DNA of 64,000 nt from DASUTB01 sp036374835 (GCA_036374835.1 DASUTB010000132.1:1-64000), one strand, 5' to 3'. Positions 27,646-40,459 are shown, counted from the stretch's first letter. The notes: generated by a model from the letters alone, not told the origin. Numbers and translations are program-made.

Positions 27646-28079
27646 CCACCGAAAAGGTCACCGTGACGACCCTGGTCAGCGCGCCGCCGGCCGACGCGTT
27701 CGAAGCGTTCACCGAGGAGATCGACACGTGGTGGCGGCGCGCGCCGCGCTTTCGGGGTGATTCGGACACGTCCATCGTGCGCTTCGAGAACGACCACCTC
27801 GTCGAGGTGACCAGCGACGGCAGCGTCGAGCTGGGGCGGATCGTGGCGTGGGAACCGGGCACGCGCCTGGTCCTCGAGTGGCTCGGCGCGCATCTTGCCA
27901 CGTCCGCCGGAACGGAGGTTGAGATACGTTTCGATGCCGACGGCGCCGGCACCCGTATCACCGTCGAGCACCGCGGCTGGACCGGGCTCACGGCAGGCGA
28001 CGCTCGGTCGAGCTCCATCGGCCTCTGGTGGGGCGACCTGCTCGCCACCTACCGGCACCGCCTCGCACACGCGGCATAG
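27642..28079 (+). CDS. SRPBCC (AHSA1-like) domain protein
   Basis: A 145-residue START/Bet-v1-like fold protein of the AHSA1 group. Family signs are the N-terminal VTTLVSAPPADAFEAFTEEIDTWW, GRIVAWEPGTRLVLEW in the middle strands, GTRITVEHRGWTGL near the end, and a long C-terminal helix. Such proteins enclose a hydrophobic cavity for small ligands. ATG 27642 overlaps the ArsR stop (ATGA) and has GGAGGG ahead. ArsR-AHSA1 pairs are common in actinobacteria; the ligand is generally unknown, as here. Confidence 0.88.
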   Translation: MTTEKVTVTTLVSAPPADAFEAFTEEIDTWWRRAPRFRGDSDTSIVRFENDHLVEVTSDGSVELGRIVAWEPGTRLVLEWLGAHLATSAGTEVEIRFDADGAGTRITVEHRGWTGLTAGDARSSSIGLWWGDLLATYRHRLAHAA

Positions 28080-28085
28080 CGGCGA

Positions 28086-29486
28086 CTAGGTCGGCAGCAG
28101 TAACAGCACGACCAAGCCGATCGCCAACCCGGCGAGAAGGCCGATGAGCATCGCCGGGACGAACCGCGGCGGTGCGGAATGTGTCGGCGGCGGCTGCTGG
28201 CTCGGTGGCGTCGACGCCCAGCGTTGCGGATGGGCTGCTGCCGCTGGCGGCGGCTCGGAACGCACGTGCCGCGCGTTGAACGCCGACAGCAACTGGGTGC
28301 GTTCTTCCACTCGTTCGGCCGCGGATTGGCCCTCGGGTGCCGGCGTCGCTGCTGGTGCCGGTGGGACGTCCCACGGCTCGGTCTGTGACCCGTCAGCCGG
28401 CGCGGGCGCATCGCTGATTCCGGCCCGGCCGCTGGCGATCCAGGCGGCGCCCAGCGCGATCGCGTGCTTCGGATGTGCGTCGACGACGACCGGACGCCCG
28501 AGCTCGGCGCTGATCAGCTGAGCCACGATAGGCATCCGGGAGGACCCGCCGACCAGAAGCACGGCGTGCAAGTCGTCGGCGGCCACACCGGCCGAGTCCA
28601 GCGTCCGGCGCAGCGCGCCGATCGACTCGAGCAGCACCGGCCGCACCATCGTCTCCAGTTCCGTGCGGGTGAGCCGGACCTCGCTGGTGAAGCCGGGAAG
28701 CAGGACCGGGATGGTGGCGTCCGTGTCCGACGACAACGCCTCTTTCGCGGCAACGCACTCCGCACGAAGCCGTAATACGGCCGAAACGACCGCGGGATCG
28801 TCCTCGTCGAGCTCGTCCAGTTTGCCGTCCAGCGCTTCACGCACATGGTTGAAGACCGCGGCGTCGAAGTCGACACCGCCGAGGCGCTCAATGCCCTCCG
28901 GCTTGCCCGCGATGACGAAGCCGTCCTCGGTGCGGCGCACGATCGCGGCGTCGAACGTCCCACCGCCGAGGTCATAGACGGCCACCGCCGCTCCGGGCTC
29001 GAGCGGGCGCTGCGTGGCATAGAAGACGGCCGCGGCCTCCGGCTCGGTCGCGAACTCCACGGGCTGGTCCAGCTCGGCGAGCCGCAACGTCTGCTGCAGC
29101 AGATCCTTCTTGTACGCTCCCCAGTTCGCCGGGTGGCTGATGCAGATCTTCTCCGGCGCCGCACCCTCGCGCTCGGCCACATCGTCGACGATCGCCCGCA
29201 GCAGCCGGGCGGTCAGCGCTTCGGCCGAATGCGGCGACCCGCCGAGGATGATCGGTGTCGGATCTCCGAACCGGCGCTTGAACTCCCGCGCCACTCGCTG
29301 CGGTTCAGTCGCGCCCCGACGATGCGCCGCGTCCCCGGTGAGGAACGACGAGTCGTCCCGCAACAGCACGACCGACGGTACCGAAGCGCTGCGATCACCG
29401 AGCGAGCAGATCTCCGCGCGTTCGTCGCGCCACGTCGCCGCCGCGCTGAAGGTGGTTCCGAGGTCGATACCCAACGAGTACGTCAT
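28086..29486 (-). CDS. Hsp70-like ATPase with C-terminal membrane anchor, no substrate-binding domain
   Basis: The first about 360 residues are an actin/Hsp70-type ATPase domain: phosphate-1 GIDLGTTFS, phosphate-2 VYDLGGGTFDAA and adenosine motif LLVGGSSRMP are all intact. Unlike DnaK there is no peptide-binding domain. Instead a Pro/Ala/Ser-rich linker of about 80 residues leads to one hydrophobic helix at the extreme C-terminus (VPAMLIGLLAGLAIGLVVLLLLP), which would anchor it with the ATPase in the cytoplasm. ATG 29486 is preferred over the ATG six codons earlier, giving MTYSLGIDLGTT. It overlaps the stop of the exported-protein gene by four bases (ATGA), so the two are co-expressed. Function unknown. 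Confidence 0.85.
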   Translation of the reverse strand: MTYSLGIDLGTTFSAAATWRDERAEICSLGDRSASVPSVVLLRDDSSFLTGDAAHRRGATEPQRVAREFKRRFGDPTPIILGGSPHSAEALTARLLRAIVDDVAEREGAAPEKICISHPANWGAYKKDLLQQTLRLAELDQPVEFATEPEAAAVFYATQRPLEPGAAVAVYDLGGGTFDAAIVRRTEDGFVIAGKPEGIERLGGVDFDAAVFNHVREALDGKLDELDEDDPAVVSAVLRLRAECVAAKEALSSDTDATIPVLLPGFTSEVRLTRTELETMVRPVLLESIGALRRTLDSAGVAADDLHAVLLVGGSSRMPIVAQLISAELGRPVVVDAHPKHAIALGAAWIASGRAGISDAPAPADGSQTEPWDVPPAPAATPAPEGQSAAERVEERTQLLSAFNARHVRSEPPPAAAAHPQRWASTPPSQQPPPTHSAPPRFVPAMLIGLLAGLAIGLVVLLLLPT

Positions 29487-30415
29487 GTCGCAGGCCCCGA
29501 GCAACCCGAGAGCTTGTACGTCACGAGCTCGGACATGACGTCATACGGCTCGATGAGATGCAAGCGATAGCCGTACTCGCCCTCGAGGTCGCCGAGATTC
29601 CATGTCTTCCCAGGAATCGACTCGGTCTGTGTGCCCCCGCCGCTGAACTCCACGGTATGTGGGCCAGTCGTATCTATCGCACCGTCCGAGCGCAACCACT
29701 CGTATGTCACCGTCATGTCCTGAGGCACCGTGATCGTGGCATCGAATTGCAGCATATGGCAGAGGCCGGCACCGGCATCGAAGGTGTCGCCGCCTTTGGT
29801 CACTTCCGCGTACGGGGTGCAGGTCACTGTGGCGTCGGCAGGATCGGAGGTGAACCGGTTTGGTGCCGTGACGTCGAGGGTGCGTTGGATCGCGACGCTT
29901 TCGACCACCTCGACCGCGTGAGTCACGGTGACGCCTTGCGGCCCGGGTCCACCGAACTGGACTGAGTCGCTCGACACCTCGTTGGAGTCGACGTCGAGCC
30001 AGGAGTAGTCCGCCTTGACCGGTCCGGTGTTCGTCGTGATCCGGGCCGAGAACTCGAGTGTGACCGGACAGCGACCGGTGTACTCGTGCTGGTCGACCGT
30101 GAGCTCCACATCGGTGACCTCGGCCGGCTCCGCCGGTTCAGCGGTGGGCTCCGGCGATTCTTCCGTGGATCCGTCCTCGGGCTCGGACGTCTGCTCCGGT
30201 GGGCTCGTCTCGGGCTCGACCACGTCCGGCGTCGGGGACGGTGAATCGCCCGGGCCGGGGTCTGCGGTGATCTGCGGATCGTCGTCCCTCGTCACAACAC
30301 CGATCGCAACGACTCCGGACGCGACGATGACGGCCACGACGACGGCGGTCATGACCTCGACGGCACGCCGGCTCGGCCCACTCGTAGGACCGGGCCCGGC
30401 TTGGCCCATGCTCAC
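29483..30415 (-). CDS. membrane-anchored extracytoplasmic protein with beta-sandwich-like domains
   Basis: This 310-residue protein has a short N-terminal cytoplasmic tail, one hydrophobic helix (about 21-43), a Pro/Glu/Ser/Thr-rich spacer (about 48-98), and an outer part of two similar beta-rich modules. Each module holds a Cys pair (GRCPVTLEFSARI...VTC and GLCHMLQFDATI...SGC). The repeated C-x-x-x-x-F-x-A-x-I and VTYEW/ADYSW segments suggest an internal duplication of an Ig-like fold. It lies upstream of the Hsp70-like gene with translational coupling. ATG 30415; ATG 30409 is equally possible. I do not recognise a family; the likely role is as the outer partner of the Hsp70-like ATPase. Confidence 0.72.
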   Translation of the reverse strand: MSMGQAGPGPTSGPSRRAVEVMTAVVVAVIVASGVVAIGVVTRDDDPQITADPGPGDSPSPTPDVVEPETSPPEQTSEPEDGSTEESPEPTAEPAEPAEVTDVELTVDQHEYTGRCPVTLEFSARITTNTGPVKADYSWLDVDSNEVSSDSVQFGGPGPQGVTVTHAVEVVESVAIQRTLDVTAPNRFTSDPADATVTCTPYAEVTKGGDTFDAGAGLCHMLQFDATITVPQDMTVTYEWLRSDGAIDTTGPHTVEFSGGGTQTESIPGKTWNLGDLEGEYGYRLHLIEPYDVMSELVTYKLSGCSGPAT

Positions 30416-30526
30416 GCGTACCCCCCACAGGTCCAGCTACGTTGTTCGCCATGCAACGTTGTAGTCCTGTGTCACGTCAAGCCCGGTTAAGAAACAGCTT
30501 GGTCACAACCGTCGAGGTATGCCCTG

Positions 30527-30976
30527 CTACTCGGCGCTGAGCGTCAGCATCCGCGGCACGTACCCACTCGCCGGGTAGAAGCCCGCCTCCTTCAACATCG
30601 TCAGGTCCCGGTGCGCCAGCCCGACCGAGTATGCGTCGATGTCTCCTCGCTCGTCACGCCACTTTCGGAGTGCATCCACCAAGCGGCGATTCAAACCGGT
30701 TCCGCTCCACGCGCCGTGAATCTCCATCCGGCACAGGACGACCCGTCGACCTGTGCCACTTCGATCACGCCGGACGACGTCCGGCCATACGTGCGCGCCA
30801 AGCCAGCCAACTGTCTGATCGTCAGCCACTGCGATCCACTCCCAGGCGACGTCTTCGCTCACTTCCCGTTGCTCGATTCGTACCGCATCGGTCGGCGCCT
30901 CCCGCGCCCTTCGGTCATCCCTCATGTCGCGGTCGAGCTCGAAGGAGACGGGTACCTGCTCGAAGTGGCATCCCAT
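30527..30976 (-). pseudogene. GNAT-like C-terminal part of a split HTH-acetyltransferase gene
   Basis: This reading frame continues the preceding HTH gene but in another phase. From about 30960 it reads VPVSFELDRDMRDDRR, then AWEWIAVADDQTVGWLGAHV and HGAWSGTGLNRRLVDALRKW, resembling strand 4 and the acetyl-CoA loop of a GNAT fold, and ends with EAGFYPASGYVPRML. In actinobacteria I know proteins with an N-terminal XRE domain, the RRYPAHLD segment and then a GNAT-like half in one chain. Here the two halves lie in different phases and overlap by about 60 bp (the frame itself is open up to 31102). A frameshift is the simplest explanation; a separately translated protein from ATG 30976 is possible, though no ribosome site is seen. 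Confidence 0.5.
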
Positions 30977-31343
30977 CTTGTCCGAACATCGGATATGTCG
31001 CGCGTGGGTCCAGGTGCGCGGGATACCGGCGACCGGCGCGATCCCTGAGACTCTCGTGCGGAGTCGCGTGCTGATGAGGTTGCTCACGATGTTGCGCTCC
31101 ATGTTGGGCTAATTCCGCGAGAAGCGGTTTCGGTTCATGCGGCTCCGTAGCATCGATCATCATCGAACCACCGGCGGCCTCCACCAGCCGTTCGACCGTG
31201 CGAAACGCGGGATTGGTGATCGTTCCAGCTTCGAGCCGTGTCACGGTGCTCTTTGGCACTCCGCAACGCTCGGCGAGTTCGCGCTGGCTCAGATCGGCGC
31301 CGCGGCGCAGTGTGCGTAGAACTTCTTCAAGATCCATCGCCAT
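30915..31343 (-). CDS. XRE-family helix-turn-helix protein, probably truncated by a frameshift
   Basis: The first about 60 residues are a classic XRE/Cro DNA-binding domain (VLRTLRRGADLSQRELAERC, VPKSTVTRLEAGTITNPAF). They are followed by a His/Gln-rich linker and RDRAGRRYPAHLD, a segment that in relatives leads into an acetyltransferase-like half. Here the frame runs into Arg-rich noise (RLLRARPRHEG) and stops at 30915, while the expected continuation appears in another phase. ATG 31343 is listed; ATG 31337 gives MDLEEVL and is equally likely. The DNA-binding part should be functional. The region lies between accessory genes and a gene-free repeat-bearing stretch. Confidence 0.68.
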   Translation of the reverse strand: MAMDLEEVLRTLRRGADLSQRELAERCGVPKSTVTRLEAGTITNPAFRTVERLVEAAGGSMMIDATEPHEPKPLLAELAQHGAQHREQPHQHATPHESLRDRAGRRYPAHLDPRATYPMFGQDGMPLRAGTRLLRARPRHEG

Positions 31344-31439
31344 CAGCCGATCTTGTACCGCTCTCGCGAATCAGACAAGTCCTCGTGTAGGTGAACGCGG
31401 TGCGCTGCCACGGTCGGTGTGGCGGCGCCCTGACCACCT

Positions 31440-31457
31440 GGGCGCACGGCTGCGCCC
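31440..31457 (+). repeat. hairpin repeat, copy 1 (GGGCGCA-CGGC-TGCGCCC)
   Basis: Seven-pair stem with loop CGGC. The same stem recurs at 31631-31650. With the 25-bp direct repeat between them, the two copies look like parts of a small composite element. Confidence 0.6.
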
Positions 31458-31507
31458 GCGCTTGTCGTCCAGCCAGTGTGGTGGCTGCGCCGGTTACTCA
31501 AGCGCAC

Positions 31508-31532
31508 TCGCTTCGCGCATGCGGACAACCGT
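31508..31532 (+). repeat. 25-bp direct repeat, copy 1
   Basis: TCGCTTCGCGC followed by ATGCGGACAACCGT. Copy 2 lies 62 bp further on and differs at two positions only (A to G each time). The surrounding bases do not match, so this is a discrete repeat. Confidence 0.65.
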
Positions 31533-31569
31533 GGTTAACGCCATTTGGACCCCCCGCCGGGCAGCGCTG

Positions 31570-31594
31570 TCGCTTCGCGCGTGCGGACGACCGT
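31570..31594 (+). repeat. 25-bp direct repeat, copy 2
   Basis: TCGCTTCGCGC followed by GTGCGGACGACCGT; 23 of 25 bases match copy 1 at 31508-31532. Confidence 0.65.
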
Positions 31595-31630
31595 CAGACC
31601 GTCTACAGGGAAACAGACGCACCGGGGACT

Positions 31631-31650
31631 TGGGCGCACCGCTGCGCCCA
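31631..31650 (+). repeat. hairpin repeat, copy 2 (TGGGCGCA-CCGC-TGCGCCCA)
   Basis: Eight-pair stem with a four-base loop; the arms match the hairpin at 31440-31457. Could also serve as a terminator for whatever is transcribed through this stretch. Confidence 0.6.
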
Positions 31651-31773
31651 GGTGCGCAGGCGCGAACATACGTGCCATGAACCTAGCCCGAACGCGATAG
31701 CCGCAGCACTCGCGCACGACCAACCTGGCGGCCAGTCGCGTTCCAGTGCGGCAACGCAGGGGGCACAACTGCG

Positions 31774-31789
31774 CTCCGGACCGCCGGAG
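31774..31789 (-). terminator. possible pyk terminator
   Basis: CTCCGG, loop of four, CCGGAG; a short six-pair stem 18 bp past the pyk stop. Weak, judged on position only. Confidence 0.35.
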
Positions 31790-31806
31790 AATGGCTCAAT
31801 CGGTTC

Positions 31807-33246
31807 TTATCGGTAGCCGGGTGCCACCTTGCCGACCGCGTCGCCGATTACGTGCACCCGCATCGCGTTGGTGGAGCCGGGGATGCCAGGCGGCGAACCG
31901 GCGACGATCACCACGACGTCGCCGCGCCGGCAGCGAGACATCTCCAGAAGCATCCGATCGACCTGCAGCACCATCTCGTCGGTGTGGCTGACGGTCGGCA
32001 CGATGAATGGCTCGACACCCCAGCTGAGCGCGAGCGTGTTCCGGGTGGACTCGAGCGGGGTGAACGCCAGTAGCGGGATCGGCGAACGCAGCCGCGACAT
32101 GCGGCGCGCGGAGTCGCCGGTCTGGCTGAACGCCACGAGGTACTGCGCGTCGAGAACCGCGGCCACCTCGGCGGCTGCACGAGTGATGGCGCCGCCCTTG
32201 GTCCGCGGCTGCGTGCCGAGCGGAGGGATGCGGTCGAACCCATGCTGCTCGATGGTCTCGACGATCTGCGCCATGGTCTGAACGGTCTCGATCGGGTAGG
32301 CGCCGACGCTCGTCTCGCCGGACAGCATGACCGCGTCCGCCCCGTCGAGCACGGCGTTAGCTACATCGGACGTCTCGGCCCGGGTCGGCCGCGAGTTTCC
32401 GATCATCGAGTCGAGCATCTGTGTTGCGACGATCACCGGTTTGGCGCGGCGGCGCGCAAGCTCGATCGCCTGCTTCTGGACCAGTGGGACGTCCCAGAGC
32501 GCCAGCTCCACGCCCAGGTCGCCGCGGGCGACCATGATCGCGTCGAAGGCGTCGACGATCTCGCGAAGATTTTCGACCGCCTGCGGCTTCTCCACCTTGG
32601 CGATCACCGGAAGACGGACCCCCTCCTCGTCCATGATCCGGTGTACTCCGGTGATGTCGTCCGCCGACCGGACGAACGACAGCGCGATCATGTCCGCACC
32701 GATCCGGCACGCCCAGCGCAGATCTTCCTCGTCCTTGTTCGACATCGCCGGCACGCTCACCGCGGCGCCGGGCAGGTTCAGGCCCTTGTGGTCCGAGACC
32801 GGGCCGCCCTCGAGGACTCGGGTGACGACGTCCGGGCCACTGACCTTTTCCACCTCGAGAGCGAGCCGACCGTCGTCGATCAACACCCGATCACCGGGCT
32901 GAACATCGGTTGGCAAGCCGGAATGCGTCGTGGAAGTGCGATTGACACTGCCGGCCACGTCGTCGGTCGTAATGGTGAACTCGTCGCCTGGGGAGAGCAC
33001 GACCGGGCCGGACTCGAACGTGCCGAGGCGGATCTTCGGTCCCTGAAGGTCGACCATCACACCGACCGTGCGGCCCACCTTGTCGGCTGCCTGACGGACG
33101 CGGCTATAGCGTGCCTCATGCTCGGCGTGGCTGCCGTGGCTGAGGTTGAACCGGGCCACGTCCATGCCTGCCTCGACCAGTTCGGTCAACCGTTCGGCCG
33201 AGTCGGTCGCGGGGCCGAGGGTGCAGACAATCTTCGCTCTTCGCAC
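31807..33246 (-). CDS. pyk: pyruvate kinase
   Basis: Pyruvate kinase makes ATP and pyruvate from phosphoenolpyruvate and ADP, the last step of glycolysis. The about 479-residue protein has the family order: RRAKIVCTLGPATDS at the start, FNLSHGSH, the catalytic region VIAKVEKPQAVENL, MVARGDLGVEL, Mg/K-site lysine region and KPVIVATQMLDSMI, then TRAETSDVANAVLDGADAVMLSGETSVGAYP and a C-terminal allosteric domain. The longest frame starts at TTG 33255. GTG 33246 is preferred, because it gives the usual VRRAKIVC start and stands eight bases behind TAGACT, matching the leaderless starts elsewhere in the window. Confidence 0.97.
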   Translation of the reverse strand: MRRAKIVCTLGPATDSAERLTELVEAGMDVARFNLSHGSHAEHEARYSRVRQAADKVGRTVGVMVDLQGPKIRLGTFESGPVVLSPGDEFTITTDDVAGSVNRTSTTHSGLPTDVQPGDRVLIDDGRLALEVEKVSGPDVVTRVLEGGPVSDHKGLNLPGAAVSVPAMSNKDEEDLRWACRIGADMIALSFVRSADDITGVHRIMDEEGVRLPVIAKVEKPQAVENLREIVDAFDAIMVARGDLGVELALWDVPLVQKQAIELARRRAKPVIVATQMLDSMIGNSRPTRAETSDVANAVLDGADAVMLSGETSVGAYPIETVQTMAQIVETIEQHGFDRIPPLGTQPRTKGGAITRAAAEVAAVLDAQYLVAFSQTGDSARRMSRLRSPIPLLAFTPLESTRNTLALSWGVEPFIVPTVSHTDEMVLQVDRMLLEMSRCRRGDVVVIVAGSPPGIPGSTNAMRVHVIGDAVGKVAPGYR

Positions 33247-33254
33247 GTCATCCA

Positions 33255-33260
33255 AGTCTA
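33255..33260 (-). promoter_or_regulatory. pyk -10 box (TAGACT), near-leaderless
   Basis: TAGACT on the minus strand, eight bases ahead of GTG 33246. It overlaps the TTG of the longer frame, which argues against that start. Confidence 0.5.
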
Positions 33261-33367
33261 GTCCCGTTTGTCATGCCCTCTCGGGTAGCGGCGCACAAAG
33301 TAACTCCTGGCGACCCGTTGACGAGTCGTTAGGGGTCACCTAGCGGCGTTTACGTGATCATTCTTGC

Positions 33368-34832
33368 TCATACCGTGAGGGGGCGGTCGGTCGGGGCGAC
33401 CGGTGCGGGCAGGCGGGACGTGTCCGAGCCGGTGAGGTAGCCGTCGACCGCGGCGGCGCAGGCGCGCCCCTCGGCGATCGCCCAGACGATCAACGACTGG
33501 CCACGGCCGGCGTCCCCGGCGGCATACACGCCCGGAACCGACGTGGCGTAGTCCGCGCCGCGGGCGACGGTGCCGCGTTCGTCGAGTTCGACACCGAGCT
33601 GATCGATCAGGCCGGTGCGCTCCGGGCCGAGGAAGCCCATCGCGAACAGGACCAGCTCCGCGGGAAGCTCTCGCTCGGTTCCCGGCACCTCCTCGAAGCC
33701 GGCGTCACCGCGGCGCACCTCGACGAGCCGCAGCGCCCGAACGTTCCCGTCCGCATCGGCGAGGAACTCCTTCGTCGACACCGAGTACACCCGCTCGCCG
33801 CCCTCCTCGTGGGCTGACGAGGTCCGGAGCATCAGCGGCCAGGTCGGCCACGGTGTGGACTCGTGCCGTTCCGCGGGCGGCTCCGGCATGATCTCCAGCT
33901 GGGTGACCGACGCGGCCCCTTGGCGGTGTGCCGTCCCGAGGCAGTCCGCGCCGGTGTCGCCGCCGCCGATGATGACGACGTGCTTGCCGGTAGCGGTGAT
34001 CTGATCCGGCACGGTTTCGCCAAGCGAGGTCCGGTTCGCCTGCGGCAGGTATTCCATCGCTTGATGGATGCCGCCGAGCTCGCGGCCCGGCACCGGCAGG
34101 TCCCGCCACACCGTCGCGCCGATCGCGAGCACGATCGCGTCGTACTGCCGCGCGAGCTCGGTGCCGGTGACCGTGTTACCGACGTCCACGCCGGTGCGGA
34201 AAACGGTACCCTCGGCCCGCATCTGCTCCAGCCGCCGCTCGACGTGCCGCTTCTCCATCTTGAACTCGGGGATGCCATAGCGCAGCAGGCCGCCGGCGCG
34301 GTCCGCCCTCTCGTACACGGCGACGGTATGCCCGGCGCGGGTCAGCTGCTGGGCGGCGGCCAGGCCGGCGGGCCCGGAGCCGACCACCGCGACGGTGTGC
34401 CCGGACAGCCGCTCCGGCGGCTGCGGCACGACCCAGCCCTCGTCGAACGCCCGGTCGATGATCGACACTTCCACGTTCTTGATCGTCACCGCGTCGCTGT
34501 TGACCGCCAGCACACACGCTGTTTCGCACGGCGCCGGGCACAGCCGTCCGGTGAACTCCGGGAAGTTGTTCGTGGCGTGCAGCCGTTCGGACGCGGCCAG
34601 CCAGTCGTCCCGCCAGACCAGATCGTTCCACTCCGGGATCAGGTTGCCGAGCGGGCAGCCCTGGTGGCAGAACGGGATGCCGCAGTCCATGCAGCGTCCG
34701 GCCTGCTCGGTGATGATCGGCAACAGTGCCCGGCCCATTCCGCCCGGGTACAGCTCGTTCCAGTCCCCCACCCGCTCGGCGACCGGCCGCTTGGCGGCCT
34801 GCTCGCGCGGTGTGGTGATGAACCCGCGGGGG

Positions 34833-34840
<8 letters not shown>
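33368..34840 (-). CDS. gltD: glutamate synthase (NADPH) small subunit
   Basis: GltD carries electrons from NADPH through FAD and Fe-S clusters to GltB for glutamate formation from glutamine and 2-oxoglutarate. The 490 residues begin MADPRGFITTPREQ, then two Cys clusters (CMDCGIPFCHQGCPLGN and CPAPCETACV), the FAD-binding VAVVGSGPAGLAAAQQL and NADPH-binding VVIIGGGDTGADC, closing with YAAGDAGRGQSLIVWAIAEG. ATG 34840 lies inside the gltB end (8-bp overlap). A longer frame would overlap gltB by about 210 bp and is rejected. Normal length. Confidence 0.96.
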
Positions 34841-39497
<4,657 letters not shown>

Positions 39498-39553
39498 GGG
39501 CGCTCCCGTCGTTGTGAGCGGCGGGTGCGAGGGACGCCAGTGGCCCTGCGCGG

Positions 39554-39569
39554 GTTTCCGGAAGGTTAC
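39554..39569 (-). promoter_or_regulatory. GlnR-type nitrogen-control box upstream of gltB
   Basis: On the minus strand GTAAC-CTTCCG-GAAAC, an exact fit to the actinobacterial GlnR half-box GTnAC-n6-GAAAC. A weaker GTTAC lies 23 bases further upstream, near the spacing of a second box. The distance to gltB (57 bp) suits a promoter-proximal site. Confidence 0.6.
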
Positions 39570-39685
39570 CTGATTGGGGTGGCCTGTGTAACGAGGGTTC
39601 GACCCATTCTAGAGGTCTCGGCAAGTCCGAACGTCACCCGGATCCGCCCACCTCGCAGATTTCGGACATTCGAGCGAACCGGCCG

Positions 39686-40411
39686 CTATCCGAGGCCGAC
39701 GCCGACGAGCGCGCCGATGCCGTACGTCAGCGCCGCGGCCAACGCGCCGAGAATCAGCTGCCGGCTGCCGCCGAACCACCACGGGCGCGATGTGACTCGG
39801 GTGACGACGGCCCCGCATCCGAACAGGCCGAGCAAGGCCAGGACGAGCGCGGGCCAGATCACCGTCGCGCCGAGCAGATACGGGACCAGTGGCACGAGCG
39901 CCCCGACCGCGAACGCCGAGAACGACGACACCGCGGCGAGCTTCGCCGACGGCAGGTCGTCCAGGGTCACGCCGAGTTCCTCGCGCGAGTGGACCCGCAG
40001 CGCCTGTTCCAGGTTCTGGTGCAACTGGCGGGCGACCTCGCGGGCGACGTCCGGCGACACGCCGAGAGCCTCATACGAGGCGGCGAGCTCAGCTTGCTCA
40101 CCGGTGGGGTTGGTGAGCAGCTCCTGGCGTTCCTTGGCGATCTCCGCCTCGGCGCTCTCGGCCTGCGCGGCGACGGACGTGTACTCGCCGGCGGCCATGC
40201 TGAACGCACCGGCGGCCAGGCCGGCGAGCCCGGCAAGGATGATCACACTTGGGGCGGCACCGCCGCCGGCCATGCCGGCAATGAGCGCCGTGTTGGACAC
40301 AAGTCCGTCCATCGCGCCGAACACCGCCGGACGCAGCCAGCCACCTGTGACGTCGTCGTGTTCATGACCGATGCCGTGATCGAGTTCGGCCGGTCCGCCT
40401 CTCTTACCCAT
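39686..40411 (-). CDS. VIT1/CCC1-family transporter
   Basis: Proteins of this family transport Fe2+ or Mn2+. The 241 residues start with a His/Asp-rich tail, then WLRPAVFGAMDGLVSNTALIAGMAGG, the family's first helix with the conserved Asp. GLAAGAFSMAAGEYTSVAAQ follows in the second helix, a charged central segment of about 70 residues contains the metal-handling Glu cluster, and three more helices follow. ATG 40411. It stands 188 bp upstream of gltB and 49 bp from the lgt stop, all on the same strand. Substrate not determined. Confidence 0.9.
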   Translation of the reverse strand: MGKRGGPAELDHGIGHEHDDVTGGWLRPAVFGAMDGLVSNTALIAGMAGGGAAPSVIILAGLAGLAAGAFSMAAGEYTSVAAQAESAEAEIAKERQELLTNPTGEQAELAASYEALGVSPDVAREVARQLHQNLEQALRVHSREELGVTLDDLPSAKLAAVSSFSAFAVGALVPLVPYLLGATVIWPALVLALLGLFGCGAVVTRVTSRPWWFGGSRQLILGALAAALTYGIGALVGVGLG

Positions 40412-40459
40412 CTGATGAGCGTAGAGCTACCCGAAAGCCGCGAACAAGGTTGATGAGGC

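Larger units (their letters stand above)
31344..31806. other. 463-bp gene-free stretch with short repeats between HTH gene and pyk
   Basis: No convincing gene is present: the open frames on both strands are Arg/Pro-rich shadows without ribosome sites. The stretch holds two similar hairpins, a 25-bp direct repeat in two copies (see separate entries) and a small stem-loop near the pyk stop. It may be decayed DNA from the variable region that begins after tRNA-Leu. Confidence 0.6.

Noticed and set aside
26758..31806. Possible att site repeat of the tRNA-Leu 3' end
   Set aside because: I looked for a second copy of GTTCGAATCCCGCCTCGGGC up to pyk and saw none, and there is no integrase gene, so an integrated island is not supported.
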